From assembly GCA_963576725.1 (NCBI GenBank), contig OY755243.1:76840106-76904105 (forward strand): a stretch of 64,000 bases of DNA, written 5' to 3'. The translations under genes and the position numbers were made by a program. Source of the stretch: Azorinus chamasolen. Its lineage: Eukaryota > Mollusca > Bivalvia > Cardiida > Solecurtidae. Below, piece after piece: positions 32,881 to 42,866 of the stretch; position 1 is the stretch's first letter; every line of letters begins with the position of its first letter. The notes below the pieces were generated by a model. That model had not been told where the DNA came from and made no database searches. It worked only from the letters and a program-made list of their open reading frames with translations.

Positions 32881-33029
32881 TTAATATGCTGAATATTAAA
32901 ATATATCTTATCCGTTTCTGGTTCTACCCGGGGGGTTCATCTGTAATGCAATTTGTTCCGTGCACATAAGAACCTCTGAGGTCTTCCTCCACCTGTAATT
33001 AGCTGGATGTCGTAATATGACTGAAATAC

Positions 33030-33085
33030 TAGAAATATTAGACGTCATTGTCTCCTACATGAATATTCATCATGGAAAGGGTTAA
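33030..33085. mobile_element. T1 MITE end fragment
   Basis: GACGTCATTGTCTCCTACAT, then GAATATTCATCATGGAAAGG and GTTAA. Confidence 0.5.
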
Positions 33086-33184
33086 GACAGGTTCTACTGT
33101 ACGCTCCTTTATCTTTTGTCTTGAAGTCGGGGCGCACTAAGCGTGTCAAGGGTTAACAATCCAAATATGGTAATTCTATAGCCC

Positions 33185-33430
33185 TGCGGACTCCTACAAC
33201 ATCCTTATAAGGTAATTTAGTATTCAAATAAAAGTAGTCCCGGTTCACTGATGTCTGCAGCAAGTGATTTCTGTAATAGCTTTCGTCAGTGATTCATTTC
33301 AAAATACCAGTTTAAAAAAGGAAATCTACATGATATAAAGTTGGAATATTATTTTTGAATGGCATGTGTTCGACAAAACAATTTACCACGACGCCGAAGT
33401 GGTTCATTGTGGTACTATCGCATTTTAGGG
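33185..33430. repeat. R1 dispersed repeat
   Basis: CTCCTACAACATCCTTATAA, AAAAGTAGTCCCGGTTCACT and GACGCCGAAGTGGTTCA match 12.1-12.4 kb; the first part also matches 28.07 kb. Confidence 0.5.
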
Positions 33431-33967
33431 ATATATAGAAAAACCCATATGTTTTGTACCTTGTACGAAAAAAGGGAGTTTTTAACCATTGTTCGATCAA
33501 CATCCAATGTAATATATTGCATTGATATTCGACCAACATAGCCTAAATTGAAGATTTGGAATTCAGTGAAACACGACGGAATCGTAAGCATAGAAAACAT
33601 AGAAATGACAGGATCTGTTTGTTTGATACAACTTCAAGATGGACGGACATAGTTCTCTTAGTTTCATGTGTTATCGTATAACAGTAATGTGCTCATTGAC
33701 AAATTTTAAGTGACTGTTTATCAAAAAGAAACATGAATTAATATGCCATAAACAGTAAAACGAACAGTTCTCTCTGGCAGAAAGTAAGGCCATAACATAC
33801 TTGCATAGATTATTATAGTCTCTAACTTCCTTCTTTTATAAGACGATTCAAATAGCAAAACCGAGTCTGTACAACCACTGCACTTGTTTTTGCTTCGAGG
33901 TCGATTAATCTATTTTGGTACAAAAACCAACATCTAATTCTAATTGTCACCAAATAAAAATACGAAT

Positions 33968-34118
33968 TTAACCCTTTTCCTGTTCTACATTGATTACAAA
34001 TTTCAATACCTACTGAATATTCATGGACAAAATAGTTATAATGAAATATGGAAGTTGGAACATTGTAGCCATTTTAGAAAGTAAAGGAGCATACCTTTCA
34101 AATGTATCATTATCTAAT
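33968..34118. mobile_element. T1 TTAA MITE, long-side half
   Basis: TTAACCCTTTTCCTGTTCTA, then ACCTACTGAATATTCATGG and GTAGCCATTTTAGAAAGTAA; breaks off before the hairpin. Confidence 0.6.
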
Positions 34119-34557
34119 AGGACAATTATGTAGACATCTTCGTGAGAGAATGATGATATAATGAGATAACGTCTCACATTGTTATCACTTGTTCAAATTA
34201 ATACGGCTTGTACTTTTCCGAGACACGATTTTCTCAGATAATTATGAAAATAACATATAGTTACTGTACGATAACGAGATGAATAACCTAGTTTATAAAC
34301 CTTGCCATTTGGACACTGACAAAGTCCGTAGACTGGGATATTTACGGACATCATCTTACAGTTTCATTTTAGTTTATGACCAGTTGACCACATCCGCCAA
34401 TTGTATATTGGAACCTCTCTATTGCCTAATAGTTTATAATATTTATGTAATATCGTAATCCCTGTTGAACATTTATATAAGAAATTACCTGAAATTTTAT
34501 AACTGCACATGTACAAAAGAGTGTTGTGTTATTTGAGAAACTGTAGATCTGAATATA

Positions 34558-34762
34558 CAGTAAAACTTCTCAATAAATGCCACTAAATTGTGTTGATTAA
34601 TAGTTGGCATTTAGGGCAGGTGGCTGCTTAAGCAAGGTGAAAGTAAAACAGAACGCTCCTATAGGAGCGTTCTGTTTTACTTTCACCTTGCTTTAAGCAG
34701 CCACCTGCCTTTAACACAAAATACTTGATGTAATTTAGTGGCCGTTATAGAGAGGTTTACTG
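34558..34762. mobile_element. P-family MITE, complete with TA duplication
   Basis: TA CAGTAAAACTTCTCAATAA at left and TTATAGAGAGGTTTACTG TA at right. The hairpin at 34616-34708 (93 nt) is perfect except for a 1-nt bulge. Both arms read GTAAAACAGAACG where others read GTCATGCAGAAAG. Confidence 0.85.
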
Positions 34763-34784
34763 TATTATACATGTAACTTCATAA

Positions 34785-34891
34785 GCAAACAGAGCAGAAC
34801 CTGATCAGACGACTCCGACATGAACCATCTGATCAGATTCTACTCTGTTTACAAAGGCTTGAACAGGCGTTAATATGAAGGAAAGGGTTAA
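34785..34891. mobile_element. T1 hairpin and short-side end
   Basis: Hairpin at 34785-34852 (GCAAACAGAGCAGAACCTGA, then TCAGACGACTCC) with apex mismatch, then AATATGAAGGAAAGGGTTAA. Confidence 0.6.
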
Positions 34892-35038
34892 CATCAATAT
34901 ACATATCACGCAAACATCTATAAAGTGATGACATTGTTTACATGTGATGCAAAACTGGAAATTAGATCAAATTATTTGATATTGTATATACCATCCAATA
35001 ACAGTATTTGAGACATATATATGTTCAGCAGTTACTTC

Positions 35039-35118
35039 TGAGTGAGTGAGTGAGTGAGTTGGGTTTTACGTCCGACCAACAGTATTTCAGCTATTTGCAG
35101 ACGGCACCCGCTTGAGAC
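35039..35118 (+). mobile_element. Molluscan SINE-like head, copy 2
   Basis: GAGTGAGTGAGTGAGTGAG, then TTGGGTTTTACGTCCGACC, CAGTATTTCAGCTATTTG and GACGGCACCCGC; the same stretch as at 7896. Confidence 0.65.
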
Positions 35119-35293
35119 AAGTTACTTCTGACACATTGAACCTATCACATTAGATATAGATTAACGCATTAAGGTGATTTCCCAGTTAAAACAGGACTGT
35201 TTGCAAACGACAAACGGGCTTTTACACCTACCATGAAACACGGTGGTCATTCAAAACGTGTATTTTCACCAAAGAAGTCAGATGAATTACAGA

Positions 35294-35560
35294 ATTATTA
35301 TTATTATTATTATTATTATTATCATTATTATACTACATTTATATAGCGCTCTTTTCACACTGGATATGTGCGTTCAAAAGCGCTTCATATGGATGAAATC
35401 ACTAACCGGAACGATCCGCATGATTATCTATCCAGACAATGAAAGATGTACAATATACATGTATATGAAATCGCTAGCCGGAAGGAACTACATGACTTTC
35501 CATCCGGTCAGTGAAAGATATGCAAAAGATATACAATAGATATGAACTCACTATCCGCAA
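35294..35560. repeat. ATT microsatellite, TATAGCGC motif and 72-77-bp repeats
   Basis: ATT run at 35294-35331, then TTTATATAGCGCTCTTTTCA and GCGTTCAAAAGCGCTTC, a pattern common in marine invertebrate repeats. Three units follow (ATGAAATCACTAACCGGAA at 35393, 35465 and, as ATGAACTCACTATCCGCAA, 35542). Confidence 0.65.
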
Positions 35561-35582
35561 GGAATAACAGTATTAACAAACT

Positions 35583-35710
35583 TGATACAGACTAGTTGAC
35601 TGAAAGCCATGCTCATCAATATCACAAATTAGAATAATCTGTATTAACAAAACTTGATACAGACAAGTTGACTGAAAGCCATGCTCATCAATATCACAAA
35701 TTAGAATGCG
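35583..35710. repeat. 72-bp tandem duplication
   Basis: TGATACAGACTAGTTGACTG, then AAAGCCATGCTCATCAATAT at 35583 and 35655, nearly identical. Confidence 0.9.
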
Positions 35711-35777
35711 TTTCATCAGATTCATTACTTTGTTGGTAAAAACATTTGTAATAACTGACAATAATAGGATGTGGTCT

Positions 35778-35969
35778 CAGAGCAACAGATAATGGTGCGT
35801 ACTCAACTATTAAAATCGTCCTGTCTCCATCAAACCCTGTGATGTGACCACTCTTTGGAATCATCTCTTCGGGGCGATTCTAAAGAGTGGTCACAACGTA
35901 GGGTCTGGTGGAGAAATAAAGAAAGTATTCTTGAAAATGTTTTAACTTACGCATCTTATCTGGACTTAT
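35778..35969. mobile_element. F-family element
   Basis: CAGAGCAACAGATAATGGTG start, ACGCATCTTATCTGGACTT end. The hairpin CATCAAACCCTGTGATGTGA, then CCACTCTTTGGAATCATCTC and complement has several arm mismatches. Confidence 0.7.
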
Positions 35970-35996
35970 GTTGTATTGACATATAATTATAATTAT

Positions 35997-36058
35997 TTAA
36001 CTCTTTCGCCGACGAAGTCGTCGAAAAGCGATTCATTTGGCTTGCTGCATTGGGTTAA
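35997..36058. mobile_element. 62-bp TTAA-bounded micro-element
   Basis: TTAACTCTTTCGCCGACGAA, then GTCGTCG and CTTGCTGCATTGGGTTAA. It contains the palindrome CGACGAAGTCGTCG. Confidence 0.4.
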
Positions 36059-36065
36059 TCTGTGA

Positions 36066-36158
36066 TTACCTATGCACACAGTTTTGATCAAGATGAGATG
36101 CTTAAACAAATATTAAGCTTACTTAAAGTGTTATACATCAAGAACAAAACTGCTTGAC
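36066..36158. repeat. X hairpin, expanded loop
   Basis: CACACAGTTTTGATCAAGAT and ATCAAGAACAAAACTGCTTG around AAATATTAAGCTTACTTAAA. Confidence 0.45.
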
Positions 36159-36263
36159 ACATCCATCTCTTACTATTTAGAGTAAAAATGGAAGGAAAAT
36201 CCACCCTGAAACTTAATGCTGAAGACATTATTTGCAGATAAAAACTAATTGGCCTCTAATGAG

Positions 36264-36674
36264 TTAAATCTTTCGCTGCCAATGTCGCATCGAGTGACTC
36301 GGCGTCTCATCAGGATCCAAACTGTTTGTTACTGTGACTGTTTTTGAAACAACAAGATGTGTTTGTGAAACACTATGCCCCCGACCTTTGACCCTGACCA
36401 GGGAGGTGAACGGGACACATCGTCTTTGTGTGATGAACATTTGTGCCAGGTTATTTTGAAATCCGTTCACAAATAAAAATTTTTTTAGAATGTACGCGGA
36501 ATTTAGGATGGACGGATGGAAGGACAGACGGACGGTCGGACAGACGAACAGACGGTCGGACAGACGGTAGGACGGACAATGCGATTACTATATGCCCGCC
36601 GCCATTGGGGGCATACAATTGAATAAAAAGAGAAAATTGTAGCAGACGACAAAATTTGGCAGCGAAAGAGTTAA
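36264..36674. mobile_element. T5-like TTAA element with HL and X cargo
   Basis: TTAAATCTTTCGCTGCCAA at 36264 and its near complement TTGGCAGCGAAAGAGTTAA ending at 36674. Inside are an X hairpin half (GACTCGGCGTCTCATCAGGA, 36285-36329) and a complete small HL element on the minus strand. Confidence 0.65.
36351..36617 (-). mobile_element. Small HL Helitron-like element, no array
   Basis: Read on the minus strand: head TATGCCCCCAATGGCGGCGG, then GCATATAG; a GTCCGTC/GTCTGTCC microsatellite (36508-36577); and a tail with hairpin GTGTTTCACAAACAC followed by ATCTTGTT ending at 36351. Confidence 0.6.
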
Positions 36675-36760
36675 AGAAAGGTACAAGTACAACAAACTGG
36701 ACAATGACCCACATTGTGCAGATTGATATTGTTTCTGTATGTATCTAGTTAATTTTATAA

Positions 36761-36925
36761 GATATTTTTACAAATTAAATTATCGTGGAAAACACTTTCT
36801 AAATTACATATGAGCAGAGCCTATTAATTTTATAATGGTTTATAAGGGCGATATTTTTACAAATTAGATTATTGTGGAAAACACTTTCTAAATTAAATAT
36901 GAACAGAGCCTATTAGATTTTCAAT
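36761..36925. repeat. 89-bp tandem duplication
   Basis: GATATTTTTACAAATTAAAT at 36761 and 36850, both followed by GTGGAAAACACTTTCTAAAT and CAGAGCCTATTA. Confidence 0.9.
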
Positions 36926-37194
36926 ATCCAAATGTTGATACTTTATAAGGCTTCATGGATGGAAATTTGCATATCGTCTGAATAACAGTAGTTGTGGGTG
37001 TCGAAACAAATTATGTTTCAATGGCATTTATGTCTGCAAACTTTATAAGACAGAGTGAAATATTTATATGTTAGGTAGAAGTCTCTCGTTTGAGTTGTAA
37101 AACTAAATATGTTTCTCATTTGAACCAGGTGATGAACACACTGGAAATTATTAAAACAAATGATATATTCAGCAGAATGTGTGTTCTTTAATCA

Positions 37195-37412
37195 TTAACG
37201 TCAGGAAAAATAAGGTCAGAAATAATGACATCATAATGATAATTCACTATATAGCCGAGAAAGGTTTTGTTCATGGCAAAGTTTGTAGAATCAGATGTAT
37301 ATTTACAGAAGCAAACAGAGCAGGTCCTGGTCAGACAATTCTCACATACACTGGTCTGGGTCTTCCCTGTTTGCAAATGAGTTAAATGCGTATATACGGC
37401 GTGAAGGATTGA
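37195..37412. mobile_element. T1 MITE
   Basis: AATGACATCATAATGATAAT on the long side, hairpin at 37311-37374 (GCAAACAGAGCAGGTCCTGG) with a decayed apex, and a GTGAAGGATTGAAAC end. Confidence 0.55.
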
Positions 37413-37761
37413 AACTATTTTACTATAAATTTGCCTACGGAGTAAAGTAATGGCATGTCTAAAGTTATAATTTCTTACTTTCTAAATATGTCATGAAACT
37501 TGCTTTTAAGAGCACGCAGTTGTTTTCTTCAGCGTATATATTGTGAGATTGTGCAGAAACGCACATTAATCAAGAAAACCAATCAACTATCAAGTTTGCT
37601 AAGTGCTAACATGTAATTAGATAGTATTGCCACACCATTGGTTGACCCTGGTCAGGTCTTCCAATTTGTTTAGTGCAGACATGTAATTAGCTAGTATTGT
37701 CACACAAATGATTGACGCATTGGTTTGGTCGAGGGCTTTGTTAGAAATTGTGTTAGGTGTA

Positions 37762-37951
37762 CAGCAGAGGCCTGTCTTATACGGCCATCAAAAAACTGTT
37801 CTATTTATGGGCGTGTAAGGCAAATGGTAGCTTAATGCCTATAGGAGGTTTCTGCATTGTTTTTGTCTTGCATTAAGCTACAAATGTACCACCAGCTTTA
37901 TAAAGCTCTTGTGTTCAATAAATGAATGACCGCTTAGGACAGGTTGTACTG
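37762..37951. mobile_element. P-family MITE, CCTGTCTTA subtype
   Basis: TA CAGCAGAGGCCTGTCTTATA at left and GGACAGGTTGTACTG TA at right. The hairpin is asymmetrical after loss of most of the left arm (GGTAGCTTAATGCCTATAGG). Confidence 0.65.
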
Positions 37952-38053
37952 TATATAATAGTGTATTGCAATACGTCAATATATTCACTGACCAATGGTA
38001 TACCCATATGATGGACGCTTATGTTTCATATCTCAGTGTTTTACATTTGCATT

Positions 38054-38275
38054 TTAACCCTTTATTCCATAGTATACGTCTTTCTACAAACAGAGTAGAC
38101 ATAGATCAGACGGCTCCTGTAGGAGCTATCTGACCAGGATCTGCTCTGTTAGCTTATGAAATAATATACGTCTGATTCTACAGTTCTGTCTTGGCCAAAT
38201 AATCCTGAATTCATATAGCATTATCAAAACTAAGCTAATTAATATTCACGATACCGTTATTTCTTCAAGCAATGT
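38054..38275. mobile_element. T1 TTAA MITE
   Basis: TTAACCCTTTATTCCATAGT start, hairpin at 38086-38153 with apex GGCTCCTGTAGGAGCT; the far end is decayed and abuts T5 at 38293. Confidence 0.65.
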
Positions 38276-38292
38276 AGACTCAGTAGGCGTCC

Positions 38293-38539
38293 TTCAACCT
38301 TTTCGGTGCCAAATTTCTAATTGTCGTCTGCAATCCAAGTTTGTTAAATCATTCAGTAAAATAAGGAAATGAGATAAATAAATGCAAATTTCAAAGGAAT
38401 AAAGCATATATATAGAAATAGAGATTGAGACAAATAGTGAAGTCCCTGATCAGACGCCGCCTTGAAAAGGCGGCGTCTGATCTGGGACTGTACTATTTGC
38501 CGTGGTGCATTTATGCGACTGCGGCGGTGAAAGGGTTAA
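38293..38539. mobile_element. T5 TTAA MITE
   Basis: TTCAACCTTTTCGGTGCC start and GCGGCGGTGAAAGGGTTAA end. Hairpin GTCCCTGATCAGACGCCGCC / GGCGGCGTCTGATC, loop TTGAAAA. About 85-90% like 31.9 kb by eye. Confidence 0.8.
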
Positions 38540-38603
38540 GGGTCTGCACCGTGTGTGATACAAATCATTTTCTTCAGTGGTAAGGTTTGATAGCACTTTT
38601 TGT

Positions 38604-38847
38604 TTATCCCTTTCCTTCACATTAACGCCTTTTCACGCATTTGAAAACAGAGTAGACCCATATCAGACCTATAGGAGCCGTCTGATCATGATCTGCTCTC
38701 TTTGCTTATGACATGGTATAGGTCAGATTCTACAGTCTTCCTCGGAGCAAAATCTTCCCTTGAAAATGTTACGTTTTCAAAATTCAGCTAGTAATTATTC
38801 ATAATGTCATTATTTCTTGCATGAATGTTAAACATGTAAAGGGTTAA
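38604..38847. mobile_element. T1 TTAA MITE
   Basis: TTATCCCTTTCCTTCACATT start and AAAGGGTTAA end. The hairpin at 38642-38705 has a shortened left arm (CAGACCTATAGGAGCC), like the copy at 26.99 kb. Confidence 0.7.
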
Positions 38848-39088
38848 TTAATATTCAGAAATGACGGAGCCAGTTTTACTTAGTCAGTATATTAAGGGTT
38901 AGTGGTGCGGTTTGATCTTTGTTTGCAGTATTGTCTCACAGTGTTTTGTGAAATCTGGAATTACCCCATCAGTAACCAACACATATATTAACATTGCGTC
39001 TACTGACCAAACTGTTTTTACATAATGCTGCGCCCACCGCAGTTTCCAAATTCAAGCTATAATCAGTATCTCTACTATATCAAGTTGT

Positions 39089-39154
39089 CAAACAGTTTGG
39101 ATCCTGATGAGACGCCGAGTTACTCGGTGTCTCATCTGGGTCAAAACTGTTTGC
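39089..39154. repeat. X hairpin, best-preserved copy
   Basis: CAAACAGTTTGGATCCTGAT, then GAGACGCCGAGTTACTCGGT, then GTCTCATCTGGGTCAAAACTG. Only a few unpaired positions. Confidence 0.7.
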
Positions 39155-39197
39155 ATTAATGATCACTGATCCGTCCGGAGCAGGCTAAAGGTTTATA

Positions 39198-39408
39198 CAG
39201 TAAAACCCCTCTAAACCGGAATTCTAGTAGAGAAGAATTTAGATACTTTTAGGTAGGTGGCTCCTTAATGCAGGGTTAAGTACGTGCATAAAGCTCCAAT
39301 ATGAGCTTTCTGTATTGCTTTCAGTCTGCATTAAGCTGCCACCTGCCTCCAAGACCAGTATTTATACCAACTTTAACGTCTGGTCAGTGGTCTAGAGGAG
39401 TTTTACTG
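39198..39408. mobile_element. P-family MITE with TA duplication
   Basis: TA CAGTAAAACCCCTCTAAACC at left, GTCTAGAGGAGTTTTACTG TA at right. The hairpin is GGTGGCTCCTTAATGCAGGG and complement with a decayed apex. Confidence 0.8.
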
Positions 39409-39432
39409 TAATGGTTTTGCAGTTGACACTCC

Positions 39433-39514
39433 TGCATCCTGCATTATGCTGCCACCTGTCTTAAGGACCCATATTGATACTAAATTGAACGTCCAGATTA
39501 GAGGGGTTTCACTG
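39433..39514. mobile_element. P-family right-half fragment
   Basis: CTGCATTATGCTGCCACCTG, then GTCCAGATTAGAGGGG and TTTCACTG TA, directly downstream of the complete copy. Confidence 0.6.
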
Positions 39515-40029
39515 TATTACACATAATTAATGTTTCTGCGAAGCGACCTAGGGCATCCTATGTATCATCCAACAAAATATTGAGAACACCCGCTTTGAAG
39601 TTGGTGATAAACAAAATTATATTATTAACAAGTTATTAAATATTGATGCTGTAACATTTGCTGATTGATAAGACTTCACAGTAGGTAATTAGGTAATTAG
39701 TGTTGTTATCAGTGTGTCTTACGTATTTTGCAGACACCTTCAATATATAGGTCAAACATTAAATATATATGTCAAACAGATTACTGTGGTTATATGCGTC
39801 ATGTCAACAACAAAAAAAACATTTTATAGCAAATAGTGTGCCATTAAAGACTTACAACGTGTTTTGAAAATTAAAAAAAAAACAACAACACATAAATCAT
39901 TTGTTCTCAAATTTGTTCTCATTTGTTCTGAAAAGAAGTATATTACAAGAAAACTAATCGAATAAACGCCAAAGAAGACAAAACGTTCATGCGTTTGTTA
40001 TCGAAGACCCGGTGTTTTCGGTACTGTAT

Positions 40030-40650
40030 AAGTTTTTAGCCGGATTTTTCGAGAAAAAATTTGCGAAAACCTTGCGGGTGGACTGGCAGGCGGGAGGGAG
40101 GGAGGGCGGGCGGGAGGGCTTCGTATCATCGTTAACAAAACTTTAAAACTTCTGAATTACTTAAGCTAGACAATTCATATGTGTTATGCAGATAGCTTGG
40201 GTGAAGGCTTTTCACTTGATACAAGAATACGTGAACTAAGGTCAAGGTCAAGGTCACTACATCGAAAGTTTTGCCGTTTTTATCAAACATTAACATTGCT
40301 ATAACTTCTGAACTACAAATGCTAGGCAATTCATCTTTGGTATAAAGATGGCTTTGGTAAAGGTATTGCAGTTGAATTAAAGATATTTGAAATTAGGTCA
40401 AGGTCAATGTCACTATTTTGACAAGTTGGTCATTATTGAAAAACATTTTGTCTTAATTTCCGAACCACACATGCATGCTAGACATGTCATATATGGTATG
40501 GAGATAGTTTTGGTGAAAGCCTTTCAGTTGATACAAGGATACATGTAATTGGGTCAAGGTCAATGTCACTATTTTGAAAACTGTTTTAAACAATCTTTAA
40601 CATTTTGCTATAACTTCTGATCCACGAACGCTAGGCAAATTGCAAATACA
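40030..40650 (+). mobile_element. HL-like G-rich head plus ~157-bp array
   Basis: A G-rich tract follows TTAGCCGGATTTTTCGAG. Three units of about 155-158 bp follow, each with GGTCAAGGTCAATGTCAC-like and CTATAACTTCTGAACYAC-like parts. No tail recognised. Confidence 0.5.
40092..40118 (+). other. G-quadruplex motif
   Basis: Seven runs of GGG separated by single bases (GGGAGGGAGGGAGGGCGGG, then CGGGAGGG). This meets the usual G3 with short loops definition. Confidence 0.8.
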
Positions 40651-40914
40651 TAATTAACATTGTATCATTAAAACTTCATGGAGTAAATTCACGCCTTCCA
40701 ACTGAATTAATGATGGTCAGTCGTTCTACTCAGGTGCCAATTATAACCTTAAAATTGGATTCAGGTATATTGTTTAGGTTTCAAATTGCACCTTGGGTCT
40801 TCCTCCACCAGTAACTAGTTTGACGTCGTGAATTGACTGAAACTGTGTTGAAACGACGTAAACCCCTATATCAATAAAAATCATTAGATAAATTGTTAAC
40901 ACAAAAAACCGGCT

Positions 40915-41143
40915 TTAACCCATTCCCTTATATTGACGACTTTTGATGACTCTGGAAAAGTCACTTTGCGAAACCATTGTGATAAATAGAGCATTTGCTC
41001 CTCTAGGAGCAAATGCTCTATTTATCACAATGGTTTCAAACTACAAAATTCTAAAAGTTTCCTTTTCTCTAGTTAATGCTCCTTTTCGGTAGATTTATTC
41101 AAAGTGGTTGGATCTAAAAATAGCCTATGAGGTAATGGGTTAA
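40915..41143. mobile_element. T2 TTAA MITE, inverted orientation
   Basis: TTAA at 40915 and 41140; hairpin GAAACCATTGTGATAAATAG / GCATTTGCTCCTCTAGGAGC and complement, nearly perfect. Confidence 0.85.
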
Positions 41144-41421
41144 TGCGGTTTCCACAATTTTTGCTTGTTATTATTATTTAGTTTCGTTAAATGTTCGACA
41201 TAGACCGATAATATTTTGTTGTAGAACAAAAAATATAAGTATCGATGAAAACGATTTATTTTGTATCACAGGGGCATGTTTCGATATAAGTAAAGTTCAA
41301 ATTGATTATCTTCATAATAATGATTAAATGACAGGTACCAAGTTTTATGATACTATTGAAAATATGCGTTTATTGTAGGGACTATTACTTTAATGGGGAA
41401 AATGGGTAAACATTGTTCTTT

Positions 41422-41596
41422 GACTAGAAGGCTCATGGATAAGCAATGCTGACCTTGACTAGAAGGCGGGCGAATAAGCAGTATTGATCCGGACTAGAAG
41501 GCTCATAAATAAGCAGTGTTGGTCATGATAAGAAGGCTCGTGAATAAGCAATGTTGGTCTCGATTAGAAGGCTCTTGAATGAGCCATTTTAACTGG
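41422..41596. repeat. 35-bp minisatellite, five units
   Basis: GACTAGAAGGCTCATGGATA, then AGCAATGCTGACCTT; starts at 41422, 41457, 41492, 41527 and 41562. Confidence 0.9.
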
Positions 41597-41706
41597 GTCT
41601 GTATCATTTGATTTACAACAGTATTTTTAAAAGTCACATTAGCAAAATAAGTAGATGTACATGTATTGCCTAACACATAGTTGGACGGATCACTGAGAAA
41701 TACCGG

Positions 41707-41939
41707 ACAACCCTTTACTCATTGAATATTCGTGTAAAGAAATGACATCATGTTCATGAACTACAGTAGTTGTTAATTATGGCATATGAGCACGGGAATT
41801 TTTGCCATGGCAAACATCTGATCAGATGACTCCTGCAGGACCCGTCCCATCTGGGACTACTCTGTTTGCAACTGAGTTACTCGGCGCCTCATCTGAATCC
41901 AAACTGTTTGCAAATGCGAGTCAGGATCTTAATAGTTAA
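41707..41939. mobile_element. T1 MITE with X half-hairpin
   Basis: CAACCCTTTACTCATTGAAT start, AATGACATCATG motif, hairpin CTGATCAGATGACTCCTGCA, then GGACCCGTCCC. A half X hairpin (ACTCGGCGCCTCATCTGAAT, 41871-41912) precedes the final TTAA. Confidence 0.5.
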
Positions 41940-42004
41940 ACCAATGTTAATGCTTGCCTACTAAGAAAAATAGACATTAACGCGGAGGACAGACGGAATG
42001 GTCA

Positions 42005-42142
42005 GCGTTAATGCAGATGGTTGCTTAACGCAGGTCAAAGGTAACGCCGAAAACTCCCATAAAACCAGCATTAAGCTACTACCTGTCTTACATACCCACA
42101 ATTAGGCCTCTTTTTGATGGTAGCTTAAGACAGGATCCTCTG
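42005..42142. mobile_element. P-family MITE, left end decayed
   Basis: GGTTGCTTAACGCAGGTCAA and AGCATTAAGCTACTACCTG, then CTTAAGACAGGATCCTCTG TA. Confidence 0.55.
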
Positions 42143-42251
42143 TATTCAGTTTATAAACTTTATAGCTCTGCAGTTTTTGTCAAATCTTTTTAACGAAGTA
42201 CGTGAATCATTTTTAAAGGGATCACACTAATATAAACCTATTTGTTTGTTG

Positions 42252-42479
42252 TTAACCAATTTGTGCCCTCGATCCTATATATGGGATATAGGCAAACAGT
42301 GTAGACTCTGATCAGACACCGAATTATGCGGCGTCTGATCAGAGTCTACACTGTTTGCTGATAGGAATTTCAATATAAAACAAAACGAAAATGAACATTT
42401 AGACAAGGCATCCCTCAGATAAAAATGGTCTTATCCAACTTATAAGCATGGGAGAATCCACTGGGCGGAAATGGGTTAA
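42252..42479. mobile_element. T4 TTAA MITE
   Basis: TTAA at 42252 and 42476. The 67-nt hairpin at 42292-42358 (GCAAACAGTGTAGACTCTGA, then TCAGACACCG and complement) is almost perfect. The long side GGGAGAATCCACTGGGCG matches 1.09 kb. Confidence 0.85.
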
Positions 42480-42622
42480 ACACATTTGCAATATTATGAT
42501 TTACATATATTTGCTACCTGGTTGATACATAGCTGTTCTTCAAAACGTACACTTTTTCAAATTAGTGCACCAAATTGCCTTCTAAACAATATTGATTTTC
42601 GAGTGTAACCGAAGTGAATCGT

Positions 42623-42866
42623 TTCAACCCTTACCTCCATGAATATTCATGTAAGAAATAATGACGTCATGAATATTAATTAGTTAAAACATTATAATAG
42701 CATATAAACATATGCATTTTGGCACTGGCAGAAACTGTATAATCATATCCATACAATATTATAAGCAAACAGAGAAGACTCTGATCAGACGGCTCCTATA
42801 GGAGCCGTCTGATCTGGGTCTCCTCTGTCTGCAATGACGCATACAATTTATGGAGTAAAGGGTTAA
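42623..42866. mobile_element. T1 MITE, well preserved
   Basis: TTCAACCCTTACC start, AAAGGGTTAA end. The long side has ATGAATATTCATGTAAGAAA, then TAATGACGTCATGAATATTA. Hairpin at 42765-42832 centred on GGCTCCTATAGGAGCC. Confidence 0.8.

Noticed and set aside
32576..32969. Two overlapping frames of 102 and 115 residues with repeated peptides
   Set aside because: A 39-bp tandem repeat keeps more than one frame open; periodicity explains both.
42765..42832. MicroRNA precursor reading of the ~68-nt hairpins
   Set aside because: Stems are almost perfectly paired with no loop at the apex and occur in dozens of diverged MITE copies; DNA cruciform or MITE structure explains them better. Small-RNA data would be needed to revive the idea.
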